A DNA stretch of 64,000 nucleotides from Sphingopyxis sp. UBA6723 (GTDB lineage: Bacteria > Pseudomonadota > Alphaproteobacteria > Sphingomonadales > Sphingomonadaceae). Shown piece after piece: positions 33,194 to 42,443 of the stretch. Within the stretch, counting starts at the first letter, position 1. Every line of letters starts with the position of its first letter. The notes below the pieces were generated by a model that saw nothing but the letters and a program-made list of their open reading frames with translations, had not been told where the DNA came from and did not search any database. The position numbers and the translations under genes were made by a program. The stretch lies in assembly GCF_002454115.1 (NCBI RefSeq), contig NZ_DKIH01000013.1, forward strand, positions 659,675 to 723,674, in the 5' to 3' direction.

Positions 33194-35449
33194 ATGACTG
33201 CGTTACCGCGGCGCTGGCTGTTTGTGCTGACCATATTGGTCGGCAGTTTCCTGCTCTTTCAGGTTCAGCCGATGGTGGCCCGCATGGTGCTGCCCAAACT
33301 CGGCGGCGCCCCGGCGGTGTGGAACAGCGCGATGCTCGTCTATCAGGCGCTGCTGCTCGGCGGCTATGCCTATGCGCATTGGCTCGGTCGCTTCACCGTT
33401 CAGCGACAGGCGATGATCCATGTGGCGCTGTTTCTGGTCGCCGCGCTGTGGCTGCCGATCGGCATCGCGCAGATCACCCCGCCGGGGCCGGGGCAAGAGG
33501 CGCTGTGGGTGCCGCTGCTGCTGCTCGCCTCGATCGGTCCGGTATTCTTCGTCGTGTCGGCGCAGGCGCCGCTGATGCAGCGCTGGTTCGCCGCCGACGC
33601 CCGCGCGGGGGATCCCTATTATCTCTATGCGGCGTCGAACCTTGGCAGCTTTGCCGGGCTCATCAGCTATCCGGCGCTGGTCGAACCGAACCTGCCGCTC
33701 GCGGCGCAAAGCTGGGGCTGGACCGCGGGTTATGCGCTGCTCGTCCTGCTCGTGGCGGCGAGCGCCGCGGCGCGCTGGCATGGCCGGGCGGCTGATCCGG
33801 CCAGCGACGCCGCGGTCACCGACGAACCGCGCCCGACCTGGCGGCGCCAGCTTCACTGGCTGCTGATTGCGGCGGTGCCGTCGGGGCTGATGCTGTCGAC
33901 GACGACCCATTTGACCACCGATATCGTCGCGATGCCGCTGCTCTGGGTGCTGCCGCTCGGCCTCTATCTGCTCAGCTTCGTCATCGCCTTTTCGACGATG
34001 AACCGGTTGACCGAGGTTTTTGTTTTCATTGCGCCGACGGTGTTGCTGACGATCGGTGGGCTGGCGCTGCTCAGTTCGGGCGGCGGGTCTTTGCTGGTCG
34101 CGCTTGCCAGTCTGGCGATGCTGTTCGTCGTTGCGACCGCGCTCCACGGCTATCTCTATCATCTGCGCCCCGCGCCGCAGCATCTGACGCTTTTCTATTT
34201 GATCATGTCCGCGGGCGGGGTGCTTGGCGGCCTGTTCGCGGCGCTGCTCGCACCGTTGCTGTTCGATTGGGTGTACGAACATCCTTTGCTCACGCTTGCG
34301 GCGGCGATGCTGCTGCCGCTGCCGGTCATCCTGCCGTGGGACAAATGGCTGAAACTGTCGGCGAGGACGGCGCGCCTGGTTGTGGGCCTGCTCGTGGCCG
34401 TCGCCGCCTTCGCCAGCCTGCGGATGGTCGACGGCTGGTCGGGCCGGCTCGATATCGACGTGGGGATGTGGGGCTTTGCTATCCTGGTGATCGGGGTGCT
34501 CGTAATCGGCTGGCGCTGGGCCTATGTCGCCGTGCTCGCCCTGCTGATGATCGGGGTCGGCGGCTGGAGCACCATTCAAGAAAGCCTGACCGGCGACCGC
34601 GTGCGCAGCTATTTCGGTGTCTACACCGTCACCGATTATCCCGCGCAGGGACAAAGACGGCTGGCGCATGGGACGACGCTGCACGGGTTGCAGCGCACCG
34701 ACCCCGCACACCGCCGCGAAGCAACCACCTATTATGGTCCGCAATCGGGGGTTGGCCTGACGCTGGCAAGGGCGGAGGCGCTCGCCGGACCCGGCGCGTC
34801 GATCGGTATCGTCGGGCTGGGGGCGGGGACGCTTGCCTGTTACCGGCGTCCCGGCCAGCAATGGACCTTTTTCGAGATCGACCCGGTGATGGTCGATATC
34901 GCGCGCGACCCCAGCAAATTTACCTTTCTGTCCGATTGTGCCGACGATGCTCCCGTCGTCGTGGGCGATGCGCGGTTACAGATCGCCCAGCAGCCACCGG
35001 CGCAGTTCGATGTCGTGGTCATCGACGCCTTTTCGTCCGACGCGATCCCGCTCCATCTTTTGACCAAAGAAGCGATCGGCATCTATGCGCGGGCATTGAA
35101 ACCCGACGGCATTTTGCTCATCCATATTTCGAACCGGTTTTTCGGGCTGGAACCGGTGCTGGCCGAAGAGGCGCGGGCGCGCGGGTGGACGGCGGCGATC
35201 CGGCTCGATCCCGGGCCGGCCACTGAGGGCATCGACGATCTGACCGCGTCGAACTGGATCGCGCTGACGGCGACGCCGGGGCGGATGACGCAGCTGACCG
35301 GCGGCCTGCGTCCGCGGGACAAGGCTGATGAAGACGATGCCTGGGTCGCGCTGCAATCGACCCCCGGGTTTGAACGCTGGACCGACGATTATGCCTCGAC
35401 GCTGCCGGTCCTGATGTGGGGCAGCCTGATCGGAAAGCGTGACGAATGA
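33194..35449 (+). CDS. Fused MFS-like membrane domain and spermidine-synthase-like methyltransferase fold
   Basis: The 751-residue protein has about twelve or more membrane spans in residues 1-470. A soluble domain with the spermidine-synthase Rossmann fold follows: IGIVGLGAGTLACY, FFEIDPVMVDIA, VVVGDARLQIAQQ, VVIDAFSSDAIPLHLL, and LKPDGILLIHISNR. Such fusions are common but uncharacterised. The soluble domain could make a polyamine-like product that the membrane domain moves; that is inference. Its stop overlaps the next start by 4 bases (ATGA). Confidence 0.87.
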   Translation: MTALPRRWLFVLTILVGSFLLFQVQPMVARMVLPKLGGAPAVWNSAMLVYQALLLGGYAYAHWLGRFTVQRQAMIHVALFLVAALWLPIGIAQITPPGPGQEALWVPLLLLASIGPVFFVVSAQAPLMQRWFAADARAGDPYYLYAASNLGSFAGLISYPALVEPNLPLAAQSWGWTAGYALLVLLVAASAAARWHGRAADPASDAAVTDEPRPTWRRQLHWLLIAAVPSGLMLSTTTHLTTDIVAMPLLWVLPLGLYLLSFVIAFSTMNRLTEVFVFIAPTVLLTIGGLALLSSGGGSLLVALASLAMLFVVATALHGYLYHLRPAPQHLTLFYLIMSAGGVLGGLFAALLAPLLFDWVYEHPLLTLAAAMLLPLPVILPWDKWLKLSARTARLVVGLLVAVAAFASLRMVDGWSGRLDIDVGMWGFAILVIGVLVIGWRWAYVAVLALLMIGVGGWSTIQESLTGDRVRSYFGVYTVTDYPAQGQRRLAHGTTLHGLQRTDPAHRREATTYYGPQSGVGLTLARAEALAGPGASIGIVGLGAGTLACYRRPGQQWTFFEIDPVMVDIARDPSKFTFLSDCADDAPVVVGDARLQIAQQPPAQFDVVVIDAFSSDAIPLHLLTKEAIGIYARALKPDGILLIHISNRFFGLEPVLAEEARARGWTAAIRLDPGPATEGIDDLTASNWIALTATPGRMTQLTGGLRPRDKADEDDAWVALQSTPGFERWTDDYASTLPVLMWGSLIGKRDE

Positions 35450-36000
35450 CCTATCGCGACGTCAGCATCATCAGCATCAACGGCAAGACGCCGACGATCC
35501 ACCCGAGTGCGTTCATCGCGCCGGGGTGCCGGATCATCGGCGATGTGACGATCGGCCCCGACGTCAGCATCTGGTATAATTGCGTGCTGCGCGCCGATGT
35601 CAGCCGCATCGTGATCGGCGCGCGATCAAATATCCAGGACGGCAGCATCGTCCATTGCGACGGCCCGATGCCGCATCGACCCGACGGCTTTCCGACGATC
35701 ATCGGCGAAGACGTGCTGATCGGCCATCTCGCGATGGTCCACGGCTGTACCCTGGCCGACCGCGCGTTCGTGGGGCTGAAGGCGACGGTGATGAACGGGT
35801 GCCGGATCGGCAGCGATGCGATGCTCGCGGCGGGCGCGCTGCTGACCGAGAACAAGGAAATTCCCGACCGTGAATTGTGGGCCGGTGCTCCCGCACGGCG
35901 GGTGCGCGACATTGACGATGCGCAGGCGGCGGGGATGCAGATGGGCGTCGCGCACTATGTGATGAACGGGCGCATGCACAAAGCGGCGGTCGAGGGCTGA
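35446..36000 (+). CDS. Gamma-class carbonic anhydrase-like hexapeptide protein
   Basis: The 184-residue left-handed beta-helix protein has hexapeptide repeats (FIAPGCRIIGDVTIGPDVSI) and the three metal-binding histidine regions QDGSIVHCDG and GHLAMVHGCTL. These match the YrdA/CaiE group of gamma carbonic anhydrases; many bind zinc but have low measured activity. It is translationally coupled to the membrane/spermidine-synthase fusion. The reason for that pairing is not known. Confidence 0.92.
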   Translation: MTYRDVSIISINGKTPTIHPSAFIAPGCRIIGDVTIGPDVSIWYNCVLRADVSRIVIGARSNIQDGSIVHCDGPMPHRPDGFPTIIGEDVLIGHLAMVHGCTLADRAFVGLKATVMNGCRIGSDAMLAAGALLTENKEIPDRELWAGAPARRVRDIDDAQAAGMQMGVAHYVMNGRMHKAAVEG

Positions 36001-36011
36001 TCTCAAACGGC

Positions 36012-36045
36012 AAAAGAAAAAGGCGCCCCGGTTCCCCGGCGCGCC
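36012..36045 (-). terminator. Intrinsic terminator of the PuuD-like gene
   Basis: Read leftward, GGCGCGCCGG-ggaa-CCGGGGCGCC forms a slightly bulged stem followed by TTTTTCTTTT. It lies between convergent genes. Confidence 0.8.
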
Positions 36046-36069
36046 CATTCTCTCACCGTCGCCGGCAGC

Positions 36070-36642
36070 TCAGCTGAAGTTCACCATCGCATAGAGCATG
36101 GGGATCGACAGCAAGGTGTTGGTGCGCGAAAAGATCATCGCGGTCTTGGCGGCTTTCGCCTTGGTTGCATCATCGGCCTCGACGATGCCCAGCGCCTTTT
36201 TCTGGTTCGGCCAGATCACGAACCACACGTTGAACGCCATGATCAGGCCCAGCCACATGCCAACGCCGATCAGCTGGTAGGGATCCTGCAATCCCAACGC
36301 CGGCACCAGATATTTCGCATGACCCGCGATGGCGACGCCCAGCAGCACGGTGATCAACGCCGCCCAGCGGAACCAGAACAGCGCCGCGGGGGCGATATGC
36401 TTGCCGACCGCAGGCTTCAGTTCGGCCGGGATCTTCGGCATTGTCGGAATCTGAACGAAGTTGAAATAGTAAAGCAGGCCGATCCACAGCACGCCAAAAA
36501 AGGTGTGCAACCAGCGCATGACCGCATTGGCAGCGGAAACTCCGTCCTCGAAATTCTGCCCGTTCAGGCCCAGCATCAGGACGATCGAAAGCACCAGCCC
36601 GGCGCCGAGCACCGCGTGCAGATTGCCGAAAAATTTATCCAT
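36070..36642 (-). CDS. PuuD-like (urate oxidase N-terminal domain) membrane protein
   Basis: The 190-residue protein has about four membrane spans (VLGAGLVLSIVLMLGL, WLHTFFGVLWIGLLYYFNF, ALITVLLGVAIAG, MWLGLIMAFNVWFVIWPNQ). It matches the Urate_ox_N domain of the membrane urate hydroxylase PuuD, but the cytochrome c domain of full PuuD is missing. Short forms are widespread without known purine function, so I do not assign urate oxidation. ATG at 36642 is chosen by GAGGGGGA upstream; ATG at 36648 is possible. Confidence 0.82.
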   Translation of the reverse strand: MDKFFGNLHAVLGAGLVLSIVLMLGLNGQNFEDGVSAANAVMRWLHTFFGVLWIGLLYYFNFVQIPTMPKIPAELKPAVGKHIAPAALFWFRWAALITVLLGVAIAGHAKYLVPALGLQDPYQLIGVGMWLGLIMAFNVWFVIWPNQKKALGIVEADDATKAKAAKTAMIFSRTNTLLSIPMLYAMVNFS

Positions 36643-36721
36643 ATTCATTCCCCCTCGCATATCCGGCAGGGCCGCGACCCCGAACCGATCGCGCCCGCTA
36701 TGCCAGCGTCGGGGCCCGGAC

Positions 36722-37405
36722 TCAACTTTTGTCGGTCGCCGGTTCTTCGGGAACCGCCAGCCCGTTCTTCAGCATCACCGGCACTTGGGTCAGGGTGAAC
36801 AGGAACGACAGCGCGGTGATCCCCCACACCTTGACCGTCAGCCACAGGTCGAAACTCATCTGCTTTGCCTGGATCATTTCGTACATGACATGGTTGGCGA
36901 TGCCGAGCGCGGCAAAGAACAGCCCCCAGTTGCGCGACAGCAGCAACCAGCCGCGGTCGGTCAAACCCTCAAGCGCCGATTGGAGCAGATATTTCAGCAT
37001 CGGCTTGCCGAACCACCAGCCGCCCAGCAGCAACACCGCAAAGGCACCATAGATGATCGTCGGCTTCATCACGATAAAGCGTTCGTCGTGGAACCAGATG
37101 GTCAGCGCGCCGAACCCGATCACCAATATGCTCGACAGCCACAGCATCGGCGAAATTTTGCCCAGCTTCCACTTCGACACCGCCATCGCGATGACGATCG
37201 CCACCATGAAGGCGACTGTCCCTTTGATCGCTGCGGTCGTCGCCGCAAAGGCACCTTCGCCGCCCGATGACAGTTTATAGGCGATGAAAAAGACCAGCAA
37301 CGGCCCAAAATCGATCGCGAAGTTCAGCCAGCCATGCTTGGCGGGCGGCGGGGCGGGGATCGCTTCGGGGCCGGTCGGCGGCACGTCGAGGGGGGCGGCG
37401 GTCAT
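36722..37405 (-). CDS. yciB: Inner-membrane septation protein YciB/IspZ
   Basis: The 227-residue protein has the IspZ family signature. It shows NFAIDFGPLLVFFIAYK near the N terminus, about five or six spans, KPTIIYGAFAVLLLGGWWFG and RNWGLFFAALGIANHVMYE. In other bacteria it affects septation and envelope synthesis. Its ATG overlaps the ftsY stop by 4 bases, so it is coupled to ftsY. Confidence 0.93.
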   Translation of the reverse strand: MTAAPLDVPPTGPEAIPAPPPAKHGWLNFAIDFGPLLVFFIAYKLSSGGEGAFAATTAAIKGTVAFMVAIVIAMAVSKWKLGKISPMLWLSSILVIGFGALTIWFHDERFIVMKPTIIYGAFAVLLLGGWWFGKPMLKYLLQSALEGLTDRGWLLLSRNWGLFFAALGIANHVMYEMIQAKQMSFDLWLTVKVWGITALSFLFTLTQVPVMLKNGLAVPEEPATDKS

Positions 37406-38328
37406 CTGATATTTCCTGCAATGATGGCGGCGATCTCGTCGGCGTCGAAGGGGCGAAGGTCGTCGATGGTTTCACCGATGCCGATCGCGTGGATCGGAAG
37501 GCCATGACGCTCGGCCGCCGAAACGAGCACGCCGCCGCGCGCGGTGCCGTCGAGCTTGGTCATGATGAGGCCCGTAACCCCAGCGACTTCGCGGAACACG
37601 TCGATCTGCGCCAGCGCATTCTGCCCCGTCGTCGCGTCGAGCACGAGCACGACATCGTGCGGCGCCGCGGGGTTGAGCCGCCCCAGCACGCGCTTGATCT
37701 TGGCCAGCTCGTCCATCAGCTCGCGCTTGTTCTGAAGGCGGCCCGCGGTGTCGACGATCAGCACGTCGATCCCGGTCGCAGTCGCCTGTTTGACCGCGTC
37801 GAACACGATGCCCGCGCTGTCGCCACCCTCGGGGCCCGCCATGATCGGGACGCCCAGCCGTTCGGCCCAAACCTTCAGCTGGCCGATCGCGGCGGCGCGG
37901 AACGTATCGCCCGCGACCAGCATCACGCCATAATCCTGTTCCTGGAACAGGTGCGCCAGCTTGGCGATCGTCGTGGTCTTGCCGGACCCGTTGACCCCGA
38001 TCACCAAGATGACCTGCGGGCGCGGAAAGGCGTCGATGTCGAGCGGTTCGGCAACAGGCCGCAGCACCGCAGCGATTTCTTCGGCGACGATCTTGCGCAG
38101 TTCCTCGACCCCGCCCGCGACGGCATCGCGCCGTGCAGCCAGCCGCTCGCGGATACGCGCCGCCATCGCCGGACCCAGGTCGGCGGTAATCAAGGCCTCT
38201 TCGATGCGGTCGAGATCATCCTCGTCCAGCCGCGCCTTGCCGGTCAGCCCCGCCAGATTTTCGCCCAGCCGCTCCGACGTGCGCCGGAACCCGCCAAGCA
38301 GTCGTTCGCTCCAGCTTTGTCCGCTCAT
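37402..38328 (-). CDS. ftsY: Signal recognition particle receptor FtsY
   Basis: The 308-residue GTPase has only the NG domain, without the acidic A domain of E. coli. G1 is GVNGSGKTTTIAKLAHLF, with DTFRAAAIGQL, DTAGRLQNK, the TKLDGTARGG motif and IGIGETIDDLRPFDADEI. It receives Ffh-ribosome complexes at the membrane; ffh lies 4 kb to the right. It overlaps mtaB and yciB at both ends by 4 bases, forming the dapF-mtaB-ftsY-yciB operon. Confidence 0.97.
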   Translation of the reverse strand: MSGQSWSERLLGGFRRTSERLGENLAGLTGKARLDEDDLDRIEEALITADLGPAMAARIRERLAARRDAVAGGVEELRKIVAEEIAAVLRPVAEPLDIDAFPRPQVILVIGVNGSGKTTTIAKLAHLFQEQDYGVMLVAGDTFRAAAIGQLKVWAERLGVPIMAGPEGGDSAGIVFDAVKQATATGIDVLIVDTAGRLQNKRELMDELAKIKRVLGRLNPAAPHDVVLVLDATTGQNALAQIDVFREVAGVTGLIMTKLDGTARGGVLVSAAERHGLPIHAIGIGETIDDLRPFDADEIAAIIAGNIR

Positions 38329-39659
38329 GCGGCAATGTCCTGTACGATGGGGGTGGCGATCATGCGGTCTCCGTCGCGTGCGGTCATCCGCACGGCGATG
38401 ATGGTGCCCGGCGCGGCAGGCGCGGTCAGGCGGATGGCGGCGAAATTTTCGGCATGGCCTGTCAGCCCGTCGCGCTCGACCAGCACCGCGGCGGTGGCGC
38501 CGATCTGGCGGTCGAGCCAGTCCTGCCGCCGCCGTGCATTGGCTTCGCGCAGCGTTGCAGCGCGCTCGCGCGCAATACTGCGCCCGACTTGCGGCATACG
38601 GGCGGCGGGGGTTCCGGCGCGCGGACTGTAGGGAAAGATATGGCCGAAAATGATGTCACAATCGTCGATCAGCGCCAGCGAGTTCGCGAACATCGCATCA
38701 TCCTCGGTCGGGAAGCCGGCGATCAGGTCGGCGCCGATCGCAATTTCGGGGCGTGCGGCTTTGAGCCGCGCGACAAGCGCCACGGCGTCGGCGCGGCGGT
38801 GGCGGCGCTTCATCCGCGTCAGCACCATGTCATCGCCCGCCTGGAGCGACAGGTGGACGTGCGGCATGATGCGCGCTTCCCGGGTGATCAACGCAAACAG
38901 CGCATCGTCGATGCGGTTCGGGTCGAGCGACGACAGGCGCAGCCGTTCGATCGGCAGCGCCAGCAGCGCCTCGACCAGCGCCGCCAGCGTCGTGCCGCTG
39001 TCGTCACCATAGCTCGCCAGATCGACCCCGGTCAGGATGATCTCGCGCTGGCCGCGGTCCAGCGCGGTGCGCGCGGCCGCGACCACCGCCCCGCCCGTCG
39101 CCGACCGCGCCATCCCGCGCGCCATGACGGTCGCGCAAAAGGTGCAGCTATGTGAACAGCCGGTCTGGACGCCAAGAAAAGCGCGCGCATGATCGGCGCC
39201 GGAGAGGGCGGGGCTGTAGGGCAAACTGCGCCCCTGCGAAGGCAGGGGCCCATCACCGGTACTATCGTCTTGCGATCGCCCTTCGTTTGGCGACGCGGTG
39301 GCAGGAGATGGACCCCCGCCTTCGCGGGGGAACAGGGAAGAGGATGAACGATAGCTCTCAACCAGCCCCTTCGCATCGTTGCGCACCACCCGCGCGCCCA
39401 TGTCCGCGAACCGCTCGGCTTCCAGCTCCGCCGCACATCCGGTGACGACAATCTCTACCCCCGGCCGCTCGCGCAAGGCCCGCCGTACCGCCTGCCGCGC
39501 CTGCCGCACCGCCTCGTCGGTCACCGCGCAGCTGTTGAAGATGATGGTATCGCGGGCGCCCGCCTCGAGTGCCGCGGCGCGAACCGCTTCCCCCTCGGCG
39601 ATATTCAGCCGGCAACCAAAATTGACGACGTCAACGCCGTCCAGCACCGCATCGCTCAT
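38325..39659 (-). CDS. mtaB: tRNA t6A37 methylthiotransferase MtaB, with an in-frame repeat insertion
   Basis: The 444-residue radical-SAM enzyme adds the methylthio group to t6A37 of tRNA. The N-terminal UPF0004 domain shows FGCRLNIAEGEAV, FNSCAVTDEAV and VTGCAAELE. The radical SAM cluster CSHSCTFC follows in FLGVQTGCSHSCTFC, with DLIAGFPTEDD and a TRAM-like tail. Between the first two domains, about 35 residues (such as REGGGPSPATAS and GDGPLPSQGR) are encoded by a family-B palindromic pair at 39228-39333. The frame stays open, so the enzyme is probably functional with an expanded linker. Confidence 0.93.
   Translation of the reverse strand: MSDAVLDGVDVVNFGCRLNIAEGEAVRAAALEAGARDTIIFNSCAVTDEAVRQARQAVRRALRERPGVEIVVTGCAAELEAERFADMGARVVRNDAKGLVESYRSSSSLFPREGGGPSPATASPNEGRSQDDSTGDGPLPSQGRSLPYSPALSGADHARAFLGVQTGCSHSCTFCATVMARGMARSATGGAVVAAARTALDRGQREIILTGVDLASYGDDSGTTLAALVEALLALPIERLRLSSLDPNRIDDALFALITREARIMPHVHLSLQAGDDMVLTRMKRRHRRADAVALVARLKAARPEIAIGADLIAGFPTEDDAMFANSLALIDDCDIIFGHIFPYSPRAGTPAARMPQVGRSIARERAATLREANARRRQDWLDRQIGATAAVLVERDGLTGHAENFAAIRLTAPAAPGTIIAVRMTARDGDRMIATPIVQDIAA
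39228..39333. repeat. Paired palindromic repeat, family B, inside mtaB
   Basis: GCGCCCCTGCGAAGGCAGGG, then GCCCATCACC, and the inverted diverged copy (GGAGATGGACCCCCGCCTTC onward) enclose about 45 bases. The element lies wholly within the coding frame of mtaB. It matches the intergenic copies at 3248 and 52485 in layout. Confidence 0.88.
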
Positions 39660-40462
39660 CCGAACTGCGCCCAGTCGGTTTCGCCCTCATATACCCGCGT
39701 CGCCGCGCCGCTCATCACGATCGGTTCGCCCGGCGCCCAGCGGATGACCAGATCGCCGCCGGGCAGCGATATCGTCACCGGCGACTGGACCAGCCCGGCG
39801 CGGATCGCGGCGACCGCGGTGGCGCACGCGCCGGTGCCGCAGGCTTGGGTCAGCCCGACCCCGCGCTCCCAGACGCGCAGCTGCAACTGGTTCTCGCCGT
39901 CGAGGCTCGCGACATTGACGTTGACACGCTCGGGGAACAGCGGGTCGGTTTCGATCCGCGGCCCCAGCGCATCGAGCGCCACCGCATCGGCCTCGGGGAC
40001 GAAAAAGACGATGTGCGGGTTGCCGACATTGACCGCGGCGCCATGCTCCAGCTCGTCCCATGCGACGGGCATGTCGCGCGTGTCCATCGGCATCGCGAGC
40101 GGGATCAGCTCCCAGTCGAACGACGGTTCGCCCAGCGTCACTTCGGCGCCGCCGTCGGCGGGGGTAACGCGCAGCATCCCGCCCAGCGTTTCGATCACCG
40201 CGGGCTGGCCGATCAGCGTCGCGACGCAGCGTGTCGCATTGCCGCACGCCTCGACCTCGCCACCATCGGCGTTGAAGATCCGCATCCGGACATCGGCCTT
40301 GCTCGACGGTTCGAGCAGGATCAGCTGGTCGCACCCGATGCCATGCCGCCGGTCGGCAATCGCATGCGCGCGCGCCGGCGTCATTTCGACCGCGCTGGCG
40401 CGCGCGTCGATGACGACAAAATCATTGCCCAGCCCATGCATCTTGGTGAAGCGATCCGCCAT
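39656..40462 (-). CDS. dapF: Diaminopimelate epimerase
   Basis: The 268-residue enzyme converts LL- to meso-diaminopimelate for lysine and peptidoglycan. Catalytic cysteines are in ADGGEVEACGNATRC and TQACGTGACATAVAA, and the N terminus FTKMHGLGNDFVVIDA is classical. The ATG at 40462 is chosen; the longer frame upstream has no family match. The stop overlaps mtaB by 4 bases, so both are co-transcribed. Confidence 0.97.
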   Translation of the reverse strand: MADRFTKMHGLGNDFVVIDARASAVEMTPARAHAIADRRHGIGCDQLILLEPSSKADVRMRIFNADGGEVEACGNATRCVATLIGQPAVIETLGGMLRVTPADGGAEVTLGEPSFDWELIPLAMPMDTRDMPVAWDELEHGAAVNVGNPHIVFFVPEADAVALDALGPRIETDPLFPERVNVNVASLDGENQLQLRVWERGVGLTQACGTGACATAVAAIRAGLVQSPVTISLPGGDLVIRWAPGEPIVMSGAATRVYEGETDWAQFG

Positions 40463-40565
40463 AGTTCGCGCATGTAAGGGGGCGGGCGTGGGAAGTCTAG
40501 CGATGCGGGGCAGGGCGTGCCCGCGGCTGGCGAACTCTCCCCTCCCTGGAAGGGAGAGGAGCAGG

Positions 40566-42197
40566 TTACCCAGTCTTGCGCAGCGGTTCTTGTTCTGGTG
40601 TCGGGGAGTGGCTCGGCGGCACCATCGGCGCACGCAACAAGCCGCGTTCGGCAAGCAGGCGTTCGGTGTCGGCGGCGGAGGCGGCGCGGCCGAAATACCA
40701 GCCCTGACCCTTGGCACAGCCCAGCCGCGTCAGTTCGATCGCGGTCGCTTCGTCCTCGACCCCTTCGGCGGTGATCGGCATTGCCAGGCTTTCACCCAGC
40801 CGCACGATCGCGACGACGATCGCCTGCGCATCGGGGCTGCCGCGCATCGCGGCGACAAAGCTGCGGTCGATCTTGATCCGGTCGAACGGCAGCGCACGCA
40901 GGTGCGACAGCGATGAGTAACCGGTGCCGAAATCGTCGAGGCTGAGCGACACACCCTGGTTCTTCAGGCTGGTGACGATCGAACGGACGAGCGGCAGATT
41001 TTCGAACAGCGAGCTTTCGGTAATCTCGACCTCAAGCTGGCTCGCGGGAAAACCGACCTCGACCAGCAGCTTGGTCAGCTTCTGGCTGAACCACGGATCT
41101 TTCAGTTGCTGCGGCGAGATATTGACGGCGAGCAGGATCGACGGATCCCAGCCTTTGGCGATTTCCATCGCCTGCCGGATGACCTGCAACGACAATTCGC
41201 CGATCAGCCCGCTTTCTTCTGCGACGGGGATAAAGCGTTCGGGCGGGATCAGGCCATATTCGGGCGATTCCCAGCGCATCAGCATCTCAAAGCCGACCAG
41301 CCGACCCGTCGCGATGTCAACCTGTGGTTCGAAATGCGGCACGAATTCGCCGCGCGGCATCCCTTCGCGGATGCCGGTTTCGATCTGGTTGCGCACCTGC
41401 ACCGCCATTTCCATGCCGGGTTCGAACCAGCAGAAGCGGTTCCGCCCTTCATCCTTGCAATGATACATCGCGATGTCGGCCTGGCGAACCATGGTTTCCA
41501 TCGTCACGCTCGCATCGTCGGCAAGCGCGATACCGAGCGATGCGCCGATGCGGATTTGCTGCGCATCATGGGCGACCGACGTTTCGAGCGCCGTGACCAG
41601 TTCGGCGGCGAGTGCGTCGATCGTGGCGCGGGCGGACGGTTCGAACGCCAGCATCGCGACAAATTCGTCGCCGCCCAGCCGCGCTTTGGTCGCATTGGGC
41701 GGCAGGATCGCCGAAATGCGTTCGGCGGCGACCTGGAGCACGCGGTCGCCGGCGGCATGGCCGTGGATGTCGTTGACGGTCTTGAAATGGTCCAGGTCGA
41801 GCAGGAACAGCGCCACGTGGCGATGGTCTGCGATGGCATCGACGATCTGCTGCTGCCCGGTCGCAAGTAACGAGCGGCGATTGAGGAAGCCGGTCAGCGG
41901 ATCGGTATCGGCCAGATAGCGGGCGCGCTGTTCCGCTTCGGTGCGCTCCCGGATTTCGCGGTTCAAATCTTCGTAACGCCGCCAGCCGAACAGGATCAGC
42001 GCCACATTCAGCACCATCGCCGCCGCCAGCGCGCGGTCGGGGCCGCCACCGATACCGATCAGCGTGTTCACCACCGCCTGAAGAACGGTGCTGCCGGTGC
42101 CAACGAAAAGCAGGATTGCGGCGACGACGATGCCGCCCGCAACGATGTCGCGCTTGGCCCCGGTGCTGCGGTCCAACTGTTTGGGCGTATCTGTCAT
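40566..42197 (-). CDS. Membrane GGDEF-EAL cyclic-di-GMP protein
   Basis: The 543-residue protein has two N-terminal membrane spans (IVAGGIVVAAILLFVGTG and ALAAAMVLNVALILFGW). A GGDEF domain with intact ARLGGDEFVAML follows, then a full EAL domain. The EAL signature here reads GFEMLMRW, keeping the catalytic Glu; later motifs are LAVNISPQQL, EVEITESSLF and LSLDDFGTGYSSL plus IKIDRSF. It may make or break cyclic di-GMP; phosphodiesterase activity looks possible. No I-site RxxD is seen. ATG at 42197, divergent from ffh. Confidence 0.93.
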   Translation of the reverse strand: MTDTPKQLDRSTGAKRDIVAGGIVVAAILLFVGTGSTVLQAVVNTLIGIGGGPDRALAAAMVLNVALILFGWRRYEDLNREIRERTEAEQRARYLADTDPLTGFLNRRSLLATGQQQIVDAIADHRHVALFLLDLDHFKTVNDIHGHAAGDRVLQVAAERISAILPPNATKARLGGDEFVAMLAFEPSARATIDALAAELVTALETSVAHDAQQIRIGASLGIALADDASVTMETMVRQADIAMYHCKDEGRNRFCWFEPGMEMAVQVRNQIETGIREGMPRGEFVPHFEPQVDIATGRLVGFEMLMRWESPEYGLIPPERFIPVAEESGLIGELSLQVIRQAMEIAKGWDPSILLAVNISPQQLKDPWFSQKLTKLLVEVGFPASQLEVEITESSLFENLPLVRSIVTSLKNQGVSLSLDDFGTGYSSLSHLRALPFDRIKIDRSFVAAMRGSPDAQAIVVAIVRLGESLAMPITAEGVEDEATAIELTRLGCAKGQGWYFGRAASAADTERLLAERGLLRAPMVPPSHSPTPEQEPLRKTG

Positions 42198-42443
42198 CTG
42201 GTTTTCCCCACCGTTACCCCGTAATGCCCGCAAAGCGGTGAAATTTGGGTTAAGTCGGCGCCGGTTTCGCTCGCTTGCCTTTGCGGGATGATCGGTGTAT
42301 TGGCGCCCCGTTCGGCCGCATCTTGCGAACGAGCTATCGATGTCCGCGACGGAAATTATGTCCACGGATAACCGCTGGTTGGCGAGGTTTCGCTCACCGG
42401 CGTGTTTTGCGTTGCGGGCGCCGAAACAAAGGATTTGTGGCGC
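42198..42443. promoter_or_regulatory. Divergent GGDEF-EAL / ffh intergenic region
   Basis: This 246-base gap should contain the promoters for both genes. No structured RNA, repeat or clear promoter element could be assigned. Confidence 0.4.

Noticed and set aside
40540..40562. CT/GA-rich hairpin after the GGDEF-EAL gene as a terminator
   Set aside because: Stem is short and imperfect with no U-run in either direction; it may be a repeat fragment, but support is too weak to list.
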